Notes: generated from the letters alone by a model not told the origin. A DNA stretch of 64,000 nucleotides from SBAX01 sp964646605 (GCA_964646605.1 CAZYEX010000015.1:21353-85352); one strand, 5' to 3'. Shown: positions 1 through 8,911, counted from the first letter of the stretch. Translations and numbers: made by a program.

Positions 1-1131
1 ACCCGGTCGGAGCGACCGCCGCGCTCTCTCCACGCCACGCGACTGACTCTCACCGCCGCGTGGTTCACCCTCCTCGCATCCTCTCCCGTCTTTGCGGGGA
101 CGCTACGTCTTTGGCCCGCCGCCGTCGTCGTCGAGGATGCCCTCCGCATCGACGAACTCTGCGAGCTGCGCGGATTCGATCCGGAAACGGAGCGCCGACT
201 GAGCAAACTGAAGGTTGCCGACGCCCCGGCGCCGGGCGGCTCGCGACTGGTCTCCATCGAGCTGATCCGTTCGGCATTGACCGCGGGCGGCGCCAACCTG
301 GCGCAGATCACCCTCAGCGGCGCTACACAGTGCGCCGTTTCCAGACCCGATCGACCGGCCCCAACGCCTGATGCGAAAGCCGGTTCGCAAGGTTCCAAAC
401 CGTCCACCAAGCGCAGCACCGACCTGGCAGCCGCCCCCGCAACCGAGGCGCCGCCGACTCACACCCTACGACAAGCGGTGATCGACCACTTCAACGCCGA
501 GTTCGCCCGATACACGGGAACCGCGGAAGTGGTGTTCGACCGCACCTCCGAGCAGGTTCTCGATCTCTCCGGTCCCAGTTACGAATTCAAGATCCGCCGT
601 CGAGGCCAGCCCCTGGGCCTTTGCCCCATGGAGGTCGAGGTCGTATCCGCCGGACGCTCCGTGCAAACCGTCCCCTTGGTCGCACAGGTCTCGCTGATCC
701 GTCGAGCGGTCGTTGCGCGACGCACCATCAACCAGGATGCGGCGGTCCAGCCCGCGGACGTTGAATCCGCATCGCTCACCTTCACGCGCCTGGACAAGCT
801 CGGAGTGGACGAACTTGCCGCCGTTGTCGGCCAGCGAGCGAAACGCGTCATTCCCGCAGGTTCGTTGCTGGAAGCGGAAATGTTGGAATCCGTCCCGCTG
901 GTCCTTCGCGGACAACTCGTGACTCTGACATCCGTCGCCGGAGGAATCCGCGTCGTGACCACGGCCAAAGCCGCGCAGGACGGACGATTCGGAGATCTCA
1001 TCAAAGTCCGCTCCGTGGATGACAAGCGTCTGGAATTCGATGCCCAGGTCGCGGCTCCCGGCGAAGTCCGCCTGGGAGTCCCCTCGCGCGAAGCAGCCGA
1101 CGAGAAATTGGCTCTGGGAGGTCAGCCGTGA
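1..1131 (+). CDS. flgA: FlgA, flagellar P-ring assembly chaperone (5' end outside window)
   Basis: FlgA is a periplasmic chaperone that helps FlgI polymerise into the P ring around the flagellar rod. The frame is open from base 1. It starts with a basic stretch and a hydrophobic signal segment ending SSPVFAG (about codons 17-35), so the true start lies just before the window. The C-terminal half carries an SAF-like domain (VVARRTINQDAAV, then VIPAGSLLEAEML) typical of FlgA. A proline- and alanine-rich linker separates it from the N-terminal part. The first in-frame ATG, at 277, would remove the signal peptide and is rejected. The stop overlaps the flgH start, which indicates translational coupling. 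Confidence 0.9.
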   Translation, partial: TRSERPPRSLHATRLTLTAAWFTLLASSPVFAGTLRLWPAAVVVEDALRIDELCELRGFDPETERRLSKLKVADAPAPGGSRLVSIELIRSALTAGGANLAQITLSGATQCAVSRPDRPAPTPDAKAGSQGSKPSTKRSTDLAAAPATEAPPTHTLRQAVIDHFNAEFARYTGTAEVVFDRTSEQVLDLSGPSYEFKIRRRGQPLGLCPMEVEVVSAGRSVQTVPLVAQVSLIRRAVVARRTINQDAAVQPADVESASLTFTRLDKLGVDELAAVVGQRAKRVIPAGSLLEAEMLESVPLVLRGQLVTLTSVAGGIRVVTTAKAAQDGRFGDLIKVRSVDDKRLEFDAQVAAPGEVRLGVPSREAADEKLALGGQP

Positions 1132-1832
1132 CCACCCGCCTCGCCTTGTTGACCGTCGCGATCCTCGCCACGTCCGCGTCGGCGCAGACATCCTCGCTCG
1201 GCGCGCGACAGCGCCAGTCCGGTTTGCCCGCGCCCGCCGCCATCGACATGCGCGAGGCCCACGCCAAACCGCGCAACCCGGTCTACGAACGTTTCGCCTG
1301 GATCGCCTCCACACCCTTGCCGCCCAAGACCTTCAAACCCGGCGACCTGCTGACGGTCATCGTCCGCGAGCAGCGAAAGTGGGAGGCCGACGCCGACCTC
1401 GAAACCAAGAGCAAGTTCAACGTGACGAGCGAGCTCGACGCCTTCGTCAAGCCGACCCAAGGTGGTTTGGGCTCCGCCGCGTTCCGCCGAGGTCAGCCCA
1501 ACATCGACTACAAGTACAATCAAAAGCTCAAGAACGAGGGCGATTCCTCGCGCGAGGACAAGCTCACCACGCGGTTGACCGGTCGTATCATCGACGTGAA
1601 ACCCAACGGCCTGCTGGTGGTCGAGGGACGTGCGAAAGTGACCCACGACGACGAAGTCAGCGAGATCACCTTGACCGGCATCTGCCGCAAGGAGGACGTC
1701 ACCGCCGACAACACCGTCCTCAGCACGCAGATCGCGGACAAGGAAGTCGTGGTGCGAAACAGCGGCGCTCTGCGCTCCGCGGCGTCCCGCGGATGGATTA
1801 CGAAAATCCTGGACATGTTCAAGCCGTTCTAA
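1128..1832 (+). CDS. flgH: FlgH, flagellar L-ring protein
   Basis: FlgH forms the outer-membrane L ring that acts as the bushing of the flagellar rod. The product is 234 residues, the usual family size. The GTG start overlaps the flgA stop (GTGA) and has GGAGGT about 8 bases upstream. Family features are the central TRLTGRIIDVKPNGLLVVEG block and the C-terminal ADNTVLSTQIADKEVV block. Most proteobacterial FlgH proteins are lipoproteins; here the leader (residues 1-19, ending SASA before Q) has no lipobox cysteine, so signal peptidase I cleavage is expected. Neighbours flgA and flgI support the call. Confidence 0.93.
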   Translation: MTTRLALLTVAILATSASAQTSSLGARQRQSGLPAPAAIDMREAHAKPRNPVYERFAWIASTPLPPKTFKPGDLLTVIVREQRKWEADADLETKSKFNVTSELDAFVKPTQGGLGSAAFRRGQPNIDYKYNQKLKNEGDSSREDKLTTRLTGRIIDVKPNGLLVVEGRAKVTHDDEVSEITLTGICRKEDVTADNTVLSTQIADKEVVVRNSGALRSAASRGWITKILDMFKPF

Positions 1833-1836
1833 TGTC

Positions 1837-3069
1837 ATGAAGTTCAAAGTTCAAAGTTCGAAGTTCGAAGCCGGTATGCGGGTGGACCGCTCGCCGAGCG
1901 TACCTTCTCGCTTGAGGGATGTTTTTGAACTTCGCACTTTGAACTTCGCACTTCGCGGTGCCTTCGCGTTTCTACTGCTGGTGCGGTTCGCCAGCGCCCA
2001 GATCCCCACCGCCCGCGTCGGCGACGTGACCCATCTCCAGGGCCAAGGGCGAAACACGCTGCTCGGTTACGGCCTGGTCACCGGATTGGACAAGACCGGC
2101 GACGGGAGCAAATTCCTCCCCACCATGAAGGCCGTTGCGGAACTGATGCGCCGCTTCGGCGCCGACATCGAATCCATCGAGGACGTCGAAGGAAGCAAGA
2201 ACACCGCCATCGTCATGCTCGAAGTCACCATACCCGAAAACGGCGGGCGCGAGGGCGAACTGCTCGATGTCGCCGTCACCGCCGTCGCCGCGAAGAGTCT
2301 CGAAGGCGGCCGACTGCTCCCCACTCCGCTCGTTTATCACGATCGCAGCGTGGAGGGCTTGTTCGGATTCGCCTCCGGGCCCGTCACCGTGGACCCCGTG
2401 ATCCTCACCCACGGAGTCGTACGCGACGGGGCCCGCCTGGAGCGAGACCTCTTCACCCACGTCATCGCCACAGGTGTCGACCTGAAAAACATCGGGCTGA
2501 GCAGCCCCTGGATTCAACCCGAAGAAACCTACATCACCTTGGTCCTCGACGACTCCCATGCGGGTTGGTCGATGGCCGCCTCCGTCGCCCAAGCGGTGGA
2601 CAAAGAGCTCAACGTTTCCGCGGATGCCGAGCGCGTGGCACTGGCCGTGGACAGCAAGAACGTCGTCGTACTCCTGCCCAAGCATCAACGCGGCGACCCG
2701 GCCTCCTGGATTCGAGACGTCGAACGCACCCCCATCCTCATGGAATCCGGCGAGGCCCGTGTCAACATCAACCGCCGCGCGGGAACCATCGTGGTCACGG
2801 GGGATACCCGCATTTCCCCGGTGGTGATCTCGCAACTCGGGCTGACGGTCACGGTCGCCAATCCCGAGGCCGAGGGAAAAGTGTCCGTCCCTGCAACCCT
2901 CCAACAGGAGTTCGTCGCCGTCGATTCGGGAACGAATCGCCAGGCCAATGTCCGCGACCTGCTCGAAGCCCTCAATCGCCTGAAGGTCCCCTTCAAGGAC
3001 CGCGTTTCGATCCTCGAAGAGATTCACCGCGCCGGCAAGCTCCATGCCCGGCTGATGTATGAGGGATGA
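1837..3069 (+). CDS. flgI: FlgI, flagellar P-ring protein with repeat-derived N-terminal extension
   Basis: FlgI is the periplasmic P-ring subunit. The body from about residue 50 is canonical: RVGDVTHLQGQGRNTLLGYG near the mature N-terminus, then GLVTGLDKTGDG, and a C-terminal VRDLLEALNRLKVPF. The product is 410 residues, about 45 more than usual. The surplus lies before the signal peptide core (AFAFLLLVRFASAQ) and is encoded by a dispersed repeat, giving KFKVQSSKF then, after about 20 residues, LRTLNFALR. The ATG at 1837 lies four bases after flgH, and there is no better start between the repeat and the hydrophobic core. The extension would sit in the n-region of the signal peptide. The stop overlaps the next gene (ATGA). 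Confidence 0.94.
   Translation: MKFKVQSSKFEAGMRVDRSPSVPSRLRDVFELRTLNFALRGAFAFLLLVRFASAQIPTARVGDVTHLQGQGRNTLLGYGLVTGLDKTGDGSKFLPTMKAVAELMRRFGADIESIEDVEGSKNTAIVMLEVTIPENGGREGELLDVAVTAVAAKSLEGGRLLPTPLVYHDRSVEGLFGFASGPVTVDPVILTHGVVRDGARLERDLFTHVIATGVDLKNIGLSSPWIQPEETYITLVLDDSHAGWSMAASVAQAVDKELNVSADAERVALAVDSKNVVVLLPKHQRGDPASWIRDVERTPILMESGEARVNINRRAGTIVVTGDTRISPVVISQLGLTVTVANPEAEGKVSVPATLQQEFVAVDSGTNRQANVRDLLEALNRLKVPFKDRVSILEEIHRAGKLHARLMYEG
1839..1956 (+). repeat. Dispersed repeat cassette (family A) in the flgI leader
   Basis: The forward arm at 1839-1870 is built from AAGTTCAAAGTTCGAAGTTC-like units. An inverted arm (GAACTTCGCACTTTGAACTTC type) lies at 1924-1956, 53 bases downstream. Both arms are read in frame with flgI. 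The same paired-arm layout is found at 59648-59729 at the start of the GspK-like gene, and a single forward arm lies inside the neuB domain at 48841-48873. Confidence 0.85.
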
Positions 3070-3401
3070 AGATGAACATTCCGGCTACCAACAGTTTCGG
3101 ACTCACCAAGAACCCGGTGGAAGGTGATTTGCACCGTCTCCGCGAGGCGACGGGCCAGATCGTCGGATCCGTCTTCTTCGGAACGCTGTTGAAAAGTATG
3201 CGCGAGAGCAAACTCCAAGGCCCCTTCGGCCACGGCGGACGCGGCGAAGAGGTCTTCGCCGGACAGCTCCACGGCATCTGGGCCGAAAAAGCCGGCCAAA
3301 CGACAAAGGGCGGAATCGCCGACGCGCTCTACAACCGCTTGTCGCATCAGCAAAAACTCATCCGTGCCTCTCGCGCGGCGATGGGAGGCGACCAAGAATG
3401 A
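3066..3401 (+). CDS. flgJ: FlgJ-type rod-binding protein (N-terminal domain only)
   Basis: This 111-residue protein matches the rod-binding domain found at the N-terminus of proteobacterial FlgJ: QIVGSVFFGTLLKSMRES, then a glycine-rich GPFGHGGRGEEVFAGQL and a C-terminal IADALYNRL. The muramidase domain of gamma-proteobacterial FlgJ is absent, as is usual outside that group. It probably caps the growing rod in the periplasm. The start overlaps the flgI stop and the stop overlaps the flgN start, both by ATGA, so it lies in the same tightly packed transcript. Confidence 0.88.
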   Translation: MKMNIPATNSFGLTKNPVEGDLHRLREATGQIVGSVFFGTLLKSMRESKLQGPFGHGGRGEEVFAGQLHGIWAEKAGQTTKGGIADALYNRLSHQQKLIRASRAAMGGDQE

Positions 3402-3919
3402 ACCAACCCCTCAGCGAGCGCCGTTTCCGTGACCTGCTCGAGATTTTCGAACAGTTGCGAAACCTCAACGACCAGCTTTTCACCCTCATCGACGCAAAGA
3501 TCGCTGCCATGAAATCGGCGGATACTTCGGCGCTGACCGCATTCGCCGAGAAGGAGCGAGTGCTGACCGAGCGCCTGCGCGAGCGGGAGGGTCTTCGTGC
3601 CCAGTTTATGGACGCCGTGGGCATCGAACTCGGGCTCCCCCAGCGGGCCGGTCGCACGCTCACCATGTCGCAGCTCGCCGCCCGCTTGGACGGCCCGCAG
3701 AGCGCCAAGTTGATCGTCGTCGCCGACCGCCTGCGCAGCGCCGTCGGCCAGGTCCTTCAGGCCAACCGCGTTGCCGGCGCCGTCTCCCGCGAGATCCTCA
3801 ACCATCTGAAATGGATCTTCGCCGCGGTCCGTCCGCGCGAAGAAAAACCGGAACTCTACTCGGGCGCCGGCGTACCCCTCGGCCGATCGGGCGCCGCGAT
3901 GTTGGAAGTGGTGGGCTAG
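3398..3919 (+). CDS. flgN: FlgN-like export chaperone
   Basis: This is a 173-residue, mostly helical protein with charged heptad-like stretches (residues 1-70) and a central basic helix. It lies between the rod-binding gene and flgK, the standard place for FlgN, the cytoplasmic chaperone that delivers FlgK and FlgL to the flagellar export gate. Size and position fit; sequence identity to FlgN is weak in the family generally, so the call depends partly on context. The ATG overlaps the previous stop (ATGA), and flgK starts four bases after its stop. Confidence 0.75.
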   Translation: MNQPLSERRFRDLLEIFEQLRNLNDQLFTLIDAKIAAMKSADTSALTAFAEKERVLTERLREREGLRAQFMDAVGIELGLPQRAGRTLTMSQLAARLDGPQSAKLIVVADRLRSAVGQVLQANRVAGAVSREILNHLKWIFAAVRPREEKPELYSGAGVPLGRSGAAMLEVVG

Positions 3920-3922
3920 ACC

Positions 3923-5653
3923 ATGGGTTTGCTGAACTCCGCATTGCAGATCGGTCGAAGCGCCCTGCTCAGCTATCAGGGGGCATTGGCCACCGTCGGC
4001 AGCAACATCAGCAGCGCGGGCAGTCCCGACTACACCCGCCTCGCCCCCGAACTCGATCCCATCCAAGGCAGCCTGGTCGCCAACGATTTGGAGCCCGGCG
4101 CCGGCGTCGCTCTCACCGGTATTCAGCGCTACATCGACGACGCCCTGGAAGGTCGGCTACGTTTGTCCATCGGCGAGCAGGAATCCGCCGCCGCCCGCCA
4201 GGTCGCCCTGGCCCAAATCGAGAGCTTCTTCGACGACGTGAGCGGGGCCGGTGTCAACAGTCAGATGGGCGAGTTCTTCCGCAGGTTCGCCGACTTGCAG
4301 AACACGCCGGAAGACATGGCCATCCGCGACCTGACCGTCTCCGGCGGCGCGGCGCTGGCCGAATCCCTGCGCTCCACCCGCGCCCAACTCGCTCGCTTGG
4401 GCGAGGACATCGACAGTCAGATCACCGACATCGTCAAACGCGCCGACGATATCGCCGGACAAATTGCCGAACTCAACGCCCAGATCACCACCGGTGAGGC
4501 CGGACGACGCGCACAAGCGACCGCCCTCCGCGACCAACGCGACGCCCTGCTCCGCGAACTGAGCGAACTCTTCGACGTGACCGTCCGCGAGGAACCGGAC
4601 GGCGGAATCAACGTCTACGTGGGCAGCGAAGCCCTCGTCCAAGGCGCCATGTCCCGCGGTCTGATCTCCGTCACCGAGCTGGACGGCGAGTTCCAACGGA
4701 CCTCGGTCCGATTCGCCGACACCAACCAGCAAATGGAAATTCGCGGCGGCCGCTTGGAAGGTCTGATCGTCGCACGCGACCGACATGCCTACGGCCAAAT
4801 CGCCGACCTCGATCGCCTCGCCGCCGCCATCATCCACGACGTCAACGACATCCACGCCGACGGTCAGGGTCTCAAGGGCTTTGACACCGTGGTGGGAACC
4901 AACGAAGTCTTCGAAACCGACGTCGCCTTGGACAGCCCCGCCGCGGGCCTGGCGGATCCGCCGCAGGGCGGAAGCTTCTACATCACCGTCGCCGACGACG
5001 CCACCGCCACCCCCGTCGCCTACCGCATCGACGTGCTCGCCGACGGTCAGGGCGGTGGCACCACCCTGCAATCGCTCGTCGATTCCATCAACGACCAGGC
5101 GATCGGCGTCGCCGCCTCCATCACCAGTGACCAACGCTTGGCACTCACCGCCGCCGACGGATTTACCTTCACCCTCGGATACGACGGGCAACACCTGCGC
5201 GAAGATACCTCCGGCGTGCTCTCCGCCCTGGGCGTCAACACCTTTTTCACCGGCGCCGACGCCCGCGACATCGCCGTCAACGGCGTCATTCAGGCCGACT
5301 CCGCCTTGCTCGCCGCCGCCGGCGTCTTTCTACCCGGCGATGGCGCCAACGCCGGACGATTGGCCGAACTCGACACCGTCGCCAGCGAGCGGCTCAGCGG
5401 CATTTCGCTGCCCGCGTTCCTGCACTCCATCGCCAACGGAGTCGCCGTAACCGCGGCCAACGCCAATGCCGACGTCGAAGCCTCCGGCGCCGTCCGCTCC
5501 TCGCTCCAATCCCAGAAGGAAGCCATCAGCGGCGTCAACCTCGACGAAGAGGCCATCGCTCTGCTTAAGTACGAACGCGCCTTTCAGGGCGCGACGAGGT
5601 ACATCACGGTTGTGGAACGGTTATTGGGAGAATTGGTCGCATTGGTCCGTTAA
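3923..5653 (+). CDS. flgK: FlgK, hook-filament junction protein HAP1
   Basis: FlgK forms the first junction ring between hook and filament. The 576-residue product has the N-terminal D0/D1 pattern (LNSALQIGRSALLSYQGALA, then VGSNISSAGSPDYTRL) and the C-terminal GVNLDEEAIALLKYERAFQG, both diagnostic of FlgK. Between them, about residues 345-450, is a flagellin-IN-like module (FYITVADDATATPVAYRIDV, then LQSLVDSIND). Coiled-coil helices cover residues 85-190. The start lies four bases after flgN, whose product would be its chaperone. Confidence 0.93.
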   Translation: MGLLNSALQIGRSALLSYQGALATVGSNISSAGSPDYTRLAPELDPIQGSLVANDLEPGAGVALTGIQRYIDDALEGRLRLSIGEQESAAARQVALAQIESFFDDVSGAGVNSQMGEFFRRFADLQNTPEDMAIRDLTVSGGAALAESLRSTRAQLARLGEDIDSQITDIVKRADDIAGQIAELNAQITTGEAGRRAQATALRDQRDALLRELSELFDVTVREEPDGGINVYVGSEALVQGAMSRGLISVTELDGEFQRTSVRFADTNQQMEIRGGRLEGLIVARDRHAYGQIADLDRLAAAIIHDVNDIHADGQGLKGFDTVVGTNEVFETDVALDSPAAGLADPPQGGSFYITVADDATATPVAYRIDVLADGQGGGTTLQSLVDSINDQAIGVAASITSDQRLALTAADGFTFTLGYDGQHLREDTSGVLSALGVNTFFTGADARDIAVNGVIQADSALLAAAGVFLPGDGANAGRLAELDTVASERLSGISLPAFLHSIANGVAVTAANANADVEASGAVRSSLQSQKEAISGVNLDEEAIALLKYERAFQGATRYITVVERLLGELVALVR

Positions 5654-5726
5654 ATCGAACCGCGGGCGAAATCCATCCCGGCCTTCTTTGGAGCCCGCGC
5701 GGACGTGTGAACGAGTGAAACGAGGT

Positions 5727-7661
5727 ATGGCCATCAGTCCCGTCAACATCACCCGCATCAGCAACAACTTGCGGACCAACATGACCCTCGAGACCCTGCG
5801 CCGAACGCAGATCGACTTGTTCCATTCCCAGGCCCGACTCGCCACGGGGCGAAGCTTCGTGACCCCCAGTGAAGACCCCGTATCCGCGGCCCGAGCCCTG
5901 GACCTTTCCGACGCCCTCATCCGACAAGAGCAATTTCGCACCAACGTACAGTACGGCGACACCTTCCTCACCGCCGCCGACAGCGCCCTCACCGAGGTCA
6001 ACAGTCTGCTCATTCAAGCCTCGGCCATCGCCAGCCAGACGGTCAGCAACCTCACCAGCGAAGCGGAACGCGAAGCGGAAGCTGAAGTCGTCGCCGCGAT
6101 CCGCCAACAGGTGCAAACCGTTGCCAACCGCCAGTTCAATCAACGCAACCTCTTCGGCGGACGCAGCACCCTCGCCCGACCCTTCGTCGACGGCCTGGGC
6201 GGAATCGCTTACGTCGGCGACATCGGGGAGTTGCTCGTTCGCCCGGACGCGGGACTGAACTCCCCCATCAGTATGCCCGGCAGCGACGTCTTCGGCGCCC
6301 TCTCCGCCGCCATCGACAGCGATGTCAATCTGACTCCCTTGCTGACCGCCTCCACGCGCCTCGAGGACATCACCGGGAACGTCGGAAGGACCATCCGCGC
6401 CGGCACGCTGATCGTCAACGAAATCGGCGGCGCGGGTGTCTTCACCGTCGATCTTTCCAGCGCCGACACCATCGCCGAGGTCGTGGAGCGCATCAACACC
6501 GCCGCCGCGACGGCCGGCGCGGGACTTGCCGCCTCCTCCACCGACGCCGGTCTGGTCATCACCCCCGGCCCTTCGACCCTGACCATCACCGACAAAGGCA
6601 CCGGCGTCGCCGCGGACCTGGGCATCCTCACCCCCGACCCCACCGGCAGCGACATCATCGGCGGAGCCCTCACCCCGCGTGTCACACGCCTGACACCCAT
6701 CGCCGATCTCGCCGCCGGCGCCGGAATCGACCTCACCGGCGGTCTGATCATCACCAACGGCGATCGCACCGCGACGCTCGACCTGAGCAACGCCGTCACC
6801 GTGCAGGACCTCGTCAACGCCGTCAACAACGCCGGCGTGATGGTCTACGCGCGGATCAACGAGACCGGAACGGGCATCGACGTGTTCAATCGCGTGTCCG
6901 GAACGTCCCTCACCATCGGCGAAAACGGCGGAACCACCGCCGGCGACCTGGGCATCCGCACCTTCGACGAAGCGACGACTCTCGCGCGCCTGAACTTCGG
7001 CGACGGAGTCACCACGGTGGCGAGTGGCGCCGACTTCCGCATCATCGCCAAAAACGGAAAGGCCGTGGACGTGGACGTCGACGGGGCCATGACCGTCGGC
7101 GACGTCATCGACAAGATCAACGAGGCCGCCATCACCGCGGGCGTCCCCCTCGAGGCCTCCTTCACCACCACCGGAAACGGCATTCGCATCGAGGACAACA
7201 CCGGCGGGACCGGCAGTCTTACCGTCTCCGCGCTCGGCTCCGACGCCGCCTTCGACCTGGGGATCGCCAAGAGCGTCAGCGGAACGACCACCGAAATCAT
7301 CGGCGACGACGCGAACCCCACGCAGACCGACGGCATTCTCGACGCCCTTTTGGATTTGGAGCACGCCCTACGCGCCGACGAGACCGCTTCGATCACCGTC
7401 GCGGGTAACCGTTTGGACGTGCTCCGCAATGACGTGACTCGAATGCACGGCATCATCGGCGCCCGCGCTCGGACCATGGCCACCAAACGAATCCAGATGG
7501 AAGACGCCGCCGCCACCACCGAGGTCTTTTTGTCGGAGGTCCGCGACCTTGACTACGCCCAGGCGATTACGCGTATGCAAACGTCAATGACCCAGTTGCA
7601 GGCCAACCTGCAATCCAGCTCCGCAACCTTGAACTTGTCGTTGCTCGATTTTCTGCAGTAG
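5727..7661 (+). CDS. flgL: FlgL, hook-filament junction protein HAP3 (enlarged)
   Basis: FlgL is the second junction protein below the filament. The chosen ATG at 5727 gives the flagellin-like N-terminus VNITRISNNLRTNMTLETLR; the frame is open further upstream but overlaps flgK. The C-terminus (LDYAQAITRMQTSMTQLQAN, ending LNLSLLDFLQ) is typical. At 644 residues it is about twice the enterobacterial protein. The extra length is a central region (about residues 210-550) with three flagellin-IN-like repeats, each with a TIAEVVERINTAA-type helix followed by a GNGIRIEDNTGG-type strand pair. The extra domains probably project from the junction. Confidence 0.93.
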   Translation: MAISPVNITRISNNLRTNMTLETLRRTQIDLFHSQARLATGRSFVTPSEDPVSAARALDLSDALIRQEQFRTNVQYGDTFLTAADSALTEVNSLLIQASAIASQTVSNLTSEAEREAEAEVVAAIRQQVQTVANRQFNQRNLFGGRSTLARPFVDGLGGIAYVGDIGELLVRPDAGLNSPISMPGSDVFGALSAAIDSDVNLTPLLTASTRLEDITGNVGRTIRAGTLIVNEIGGAGVFTVDLSSADTIAEVVERINTAAATAGAGLAASSTDAGLVITPGPSTLTITDKGTGVAADLGILTPDPTGSDIIGGALTPRVTRLTPIADLAAGAGIDLTGGLIITNGDRTATLDLSNAVTVQDLVNAVNNAGVMVYARINETGTGIDVFNRVSGTSLTIGENGGTTAGDLGIRTFDEATTLARLNFGDGVTTVASGADFRIIAKNGKAVDVDVDGAMTVGDVIDKINEAAITAGVPLEASFTTTGNGIRIEDNTGGTGSLTVSALGSDAAFDLGIAKSVSGTTTEIIGDDANPTQTDGILDALLDLEHALRADETASITVAGNRLDVLRNDVTRMHGIIGARARTMATKRIQMEDAAATTEVFLSEVRDLDYAQAITRMQTSMTQLQANLQSSSATLNLSLLDFLQ

Positions 7662-7922
7662 GGGAAAGGAAAGAATTTGGAGGTGGGGGAGGTTGTGGGA
7701 CCGGCGTTCCAGCCGGTCAACGAGAGTGGGTAGGAAGCAAGATCAAAGCGCCGCGCTCCCCTGACCAGGGCGCCGCGCCGAACGAGGGCCGTCCGAGGAG
7801 CTTCTCTCGGAGGGCGACGCCGGATGCGTTGCCCGCGGCTTGCAGCGCAGGAAGTGCGGCCATGGGTGGCCGCCGCGCTCCGCACCGCGGGTCCCCGATG
7901 GATCGGTCATGGGAGGTTCGCG
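7662..7922. other. flgL-fliW intergenic region with dispersed repeat
   Basis: No gene is supported here. The segment at about 7698-7730 contains GGACCGGCGTTCCAGCCGGT, an imperfect palindrome. It may separate the flgL transcript from fliW, but there is no T-tract after the palindrome. Confidence 0.4.
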
Positions 7923-8375
7923 ATGCTGCTGATTGACACGTCGCGCTTTGGACAACTGGAAGTCAACCCCGAACGCCTCATCGACTTCGAGGAGGGCGTG
8001 TTGGGATTCCCAAAGCAACATGAATACGCCCTCATCCAGACGGGTGAAGGCAGCGGGTTCTATTGGCTTCAGTCGGTGGACACGCGCGACTTGGCCTTCG
8101 TGGTCTGCGACCCGCGGCTTTTCGCGGCCGACTACCAGGCCCCCGTCAAACTCGAGGACTTGGAGGGGATCGATCTCGAAGACCTCGGCAGCGCCCAGGT
8201 CTTCGTCATCGTGAACAAGGTCGGCGAGCTGCTCACCGGCAACTTCCAGGGACCGCTGGTGGTCAACGTGGCCAACCGCAAGGCGAGGCAATTGGTATTG
8301 AGTGACAAACGCTATTCCACCCGGCATCCGTTGATGCGGTTACCGGCGCGGGCGGTCATGGGAAAGACCGCCTGA
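7923..8375 (+). CDS. fliW: FliW, flagellar assembly factor and CsrA antagonist
   Basis: FliW binds both flagellin and CsrA. When flagellin is low, FliW sequesters CsrA less or more according to free flagellin, so filament protein synthesis follows export. The 150-residue product has the family hallmarks FEEGVLGFPKQHEYAL near residues 20-35, FYWLQSVDTRDLAFVVCDP, and a C-terminal NVANRKARQLVL. The ATG at 7923 has GGGAGG about 8 bases upstream; the in-frame ATG at 7824 has neither a ribosome-binding site nor family similarity. It is followed by csrA and flagellin, its two known partners. Confidence 0.95.
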   Translation: MLLIDTSRFGQLEVNPERLIDFEEGVLGFPKQHEYALIQTGEGSGFYWLQSVDTRDLAFVVCDPRLFAADYQAPVKLEDLEGIDLEDLGSAQVFVIVNKVGELLTGNFQGPLVVNVANRKARQLVLSDKRYSTRHPLMRLPARAVMGKTA

Positions 8376-8417
8376 TTTCGCGGAACTAGCCGCGGCGCCC
8401 CGGCGGGGGCTACAATA

Positions 8418-8437
8418 GGTTGTGGGATTTCACAACC
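8418..8437. promoter_or_regulatory. Inverted repeat upstream of csrA
   Basis: A perfect 7-base inverted repeat, GGTTGTG with CACAACC, is separated by 6 bases. It follows TACAAT (8411-8416), which could serve as a -10 element, though no matching -35 is visible. It could be an operator or a leader hairpin for csrA. Confidence 0.3.
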
Positions 8438-8596
8438 CCCTCCCGCCGGATCGGTTCGCCCTTCGGCGTTCCCGTCGTCCGCTGGGTCTAGCGGCATAGT
8501 CGCCGGCGACCCCGCGAGCGACGCCCACCCGAATGAGTCGGGTTGGGGCGACGAGTCGGAACCGAACGCATCGGCCTGGAATGGAAGGAGCCGACG

Positions 8597-8911
8597 ATGT
8601 TGGTGCTGTCCAGACAACGCGATGAGACGATCATGATCGGCGACGAGGTGGAGATTACCATCGTCGACATCCGCGGGGACAAGGTCCGCCTGGGAATCAC
8701 CGCCCCGCGCCATATTCAAGTTCATCGCAAGGAGGTCTACGATGCCATTAAACGGGAGAATCAACAGGCCGCCAATCTCACCCCCCAGGACGTCTCGCGG
8801 GCCATCGAGGCCGATCCCGCTGCCGGCGCCGGGCCTGTGAAAGCGGCGGAGGAAACCAAGGAGAATTTGGACCACAATCGGTCGAAGCCCGCGCGGCGGT
8901 CAGGCTTGTAA
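8597..8911 (+). CDS. csrA: CsrA, translational regulator, with extended C-terminal tail
   Basis: CsrA is a dimeric RNA-binding protein that blocks translation by covering GGA motifs at ribosome-binding sites. Residues 1-55 are canonical: MLVLSRQRDETIMIGDEVEI, then VRLGITAPRHIQVHRKEVY. The ATG at 8597 has GGAAGGAG 6 bases upstream. The protein is 104 residues against about 60-75 in most families. The added tail (residues 56-104) is acidic, then basic (ending RSKPARRSGL), and looks disordered. It sits between fliW and flagellin, matching the FliW-CsrA-Hag partner switch known from Bacillus. Confidence 0.96.
   Translation: MLVLSRQRDETIMIGDEVEITIVDIRGDKVRLGITAPRHIQVHRKEVYDAIKRENQQAANLTPQDVSRAIEADPAAGAGPVKAAEETKENLDHNRSKPARRSGL

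Noticed and set aside
5604..7364. Long open frame on the minus strand opposite flgL
   Set aside because: High-GC antisense shadow; composition is that of a complementary frame, no domain, and it overlaps a clear gene. The same applies to long frames opposite the subtilase (about 21776-23584) and the collagen-like gene (about 26582-28153).
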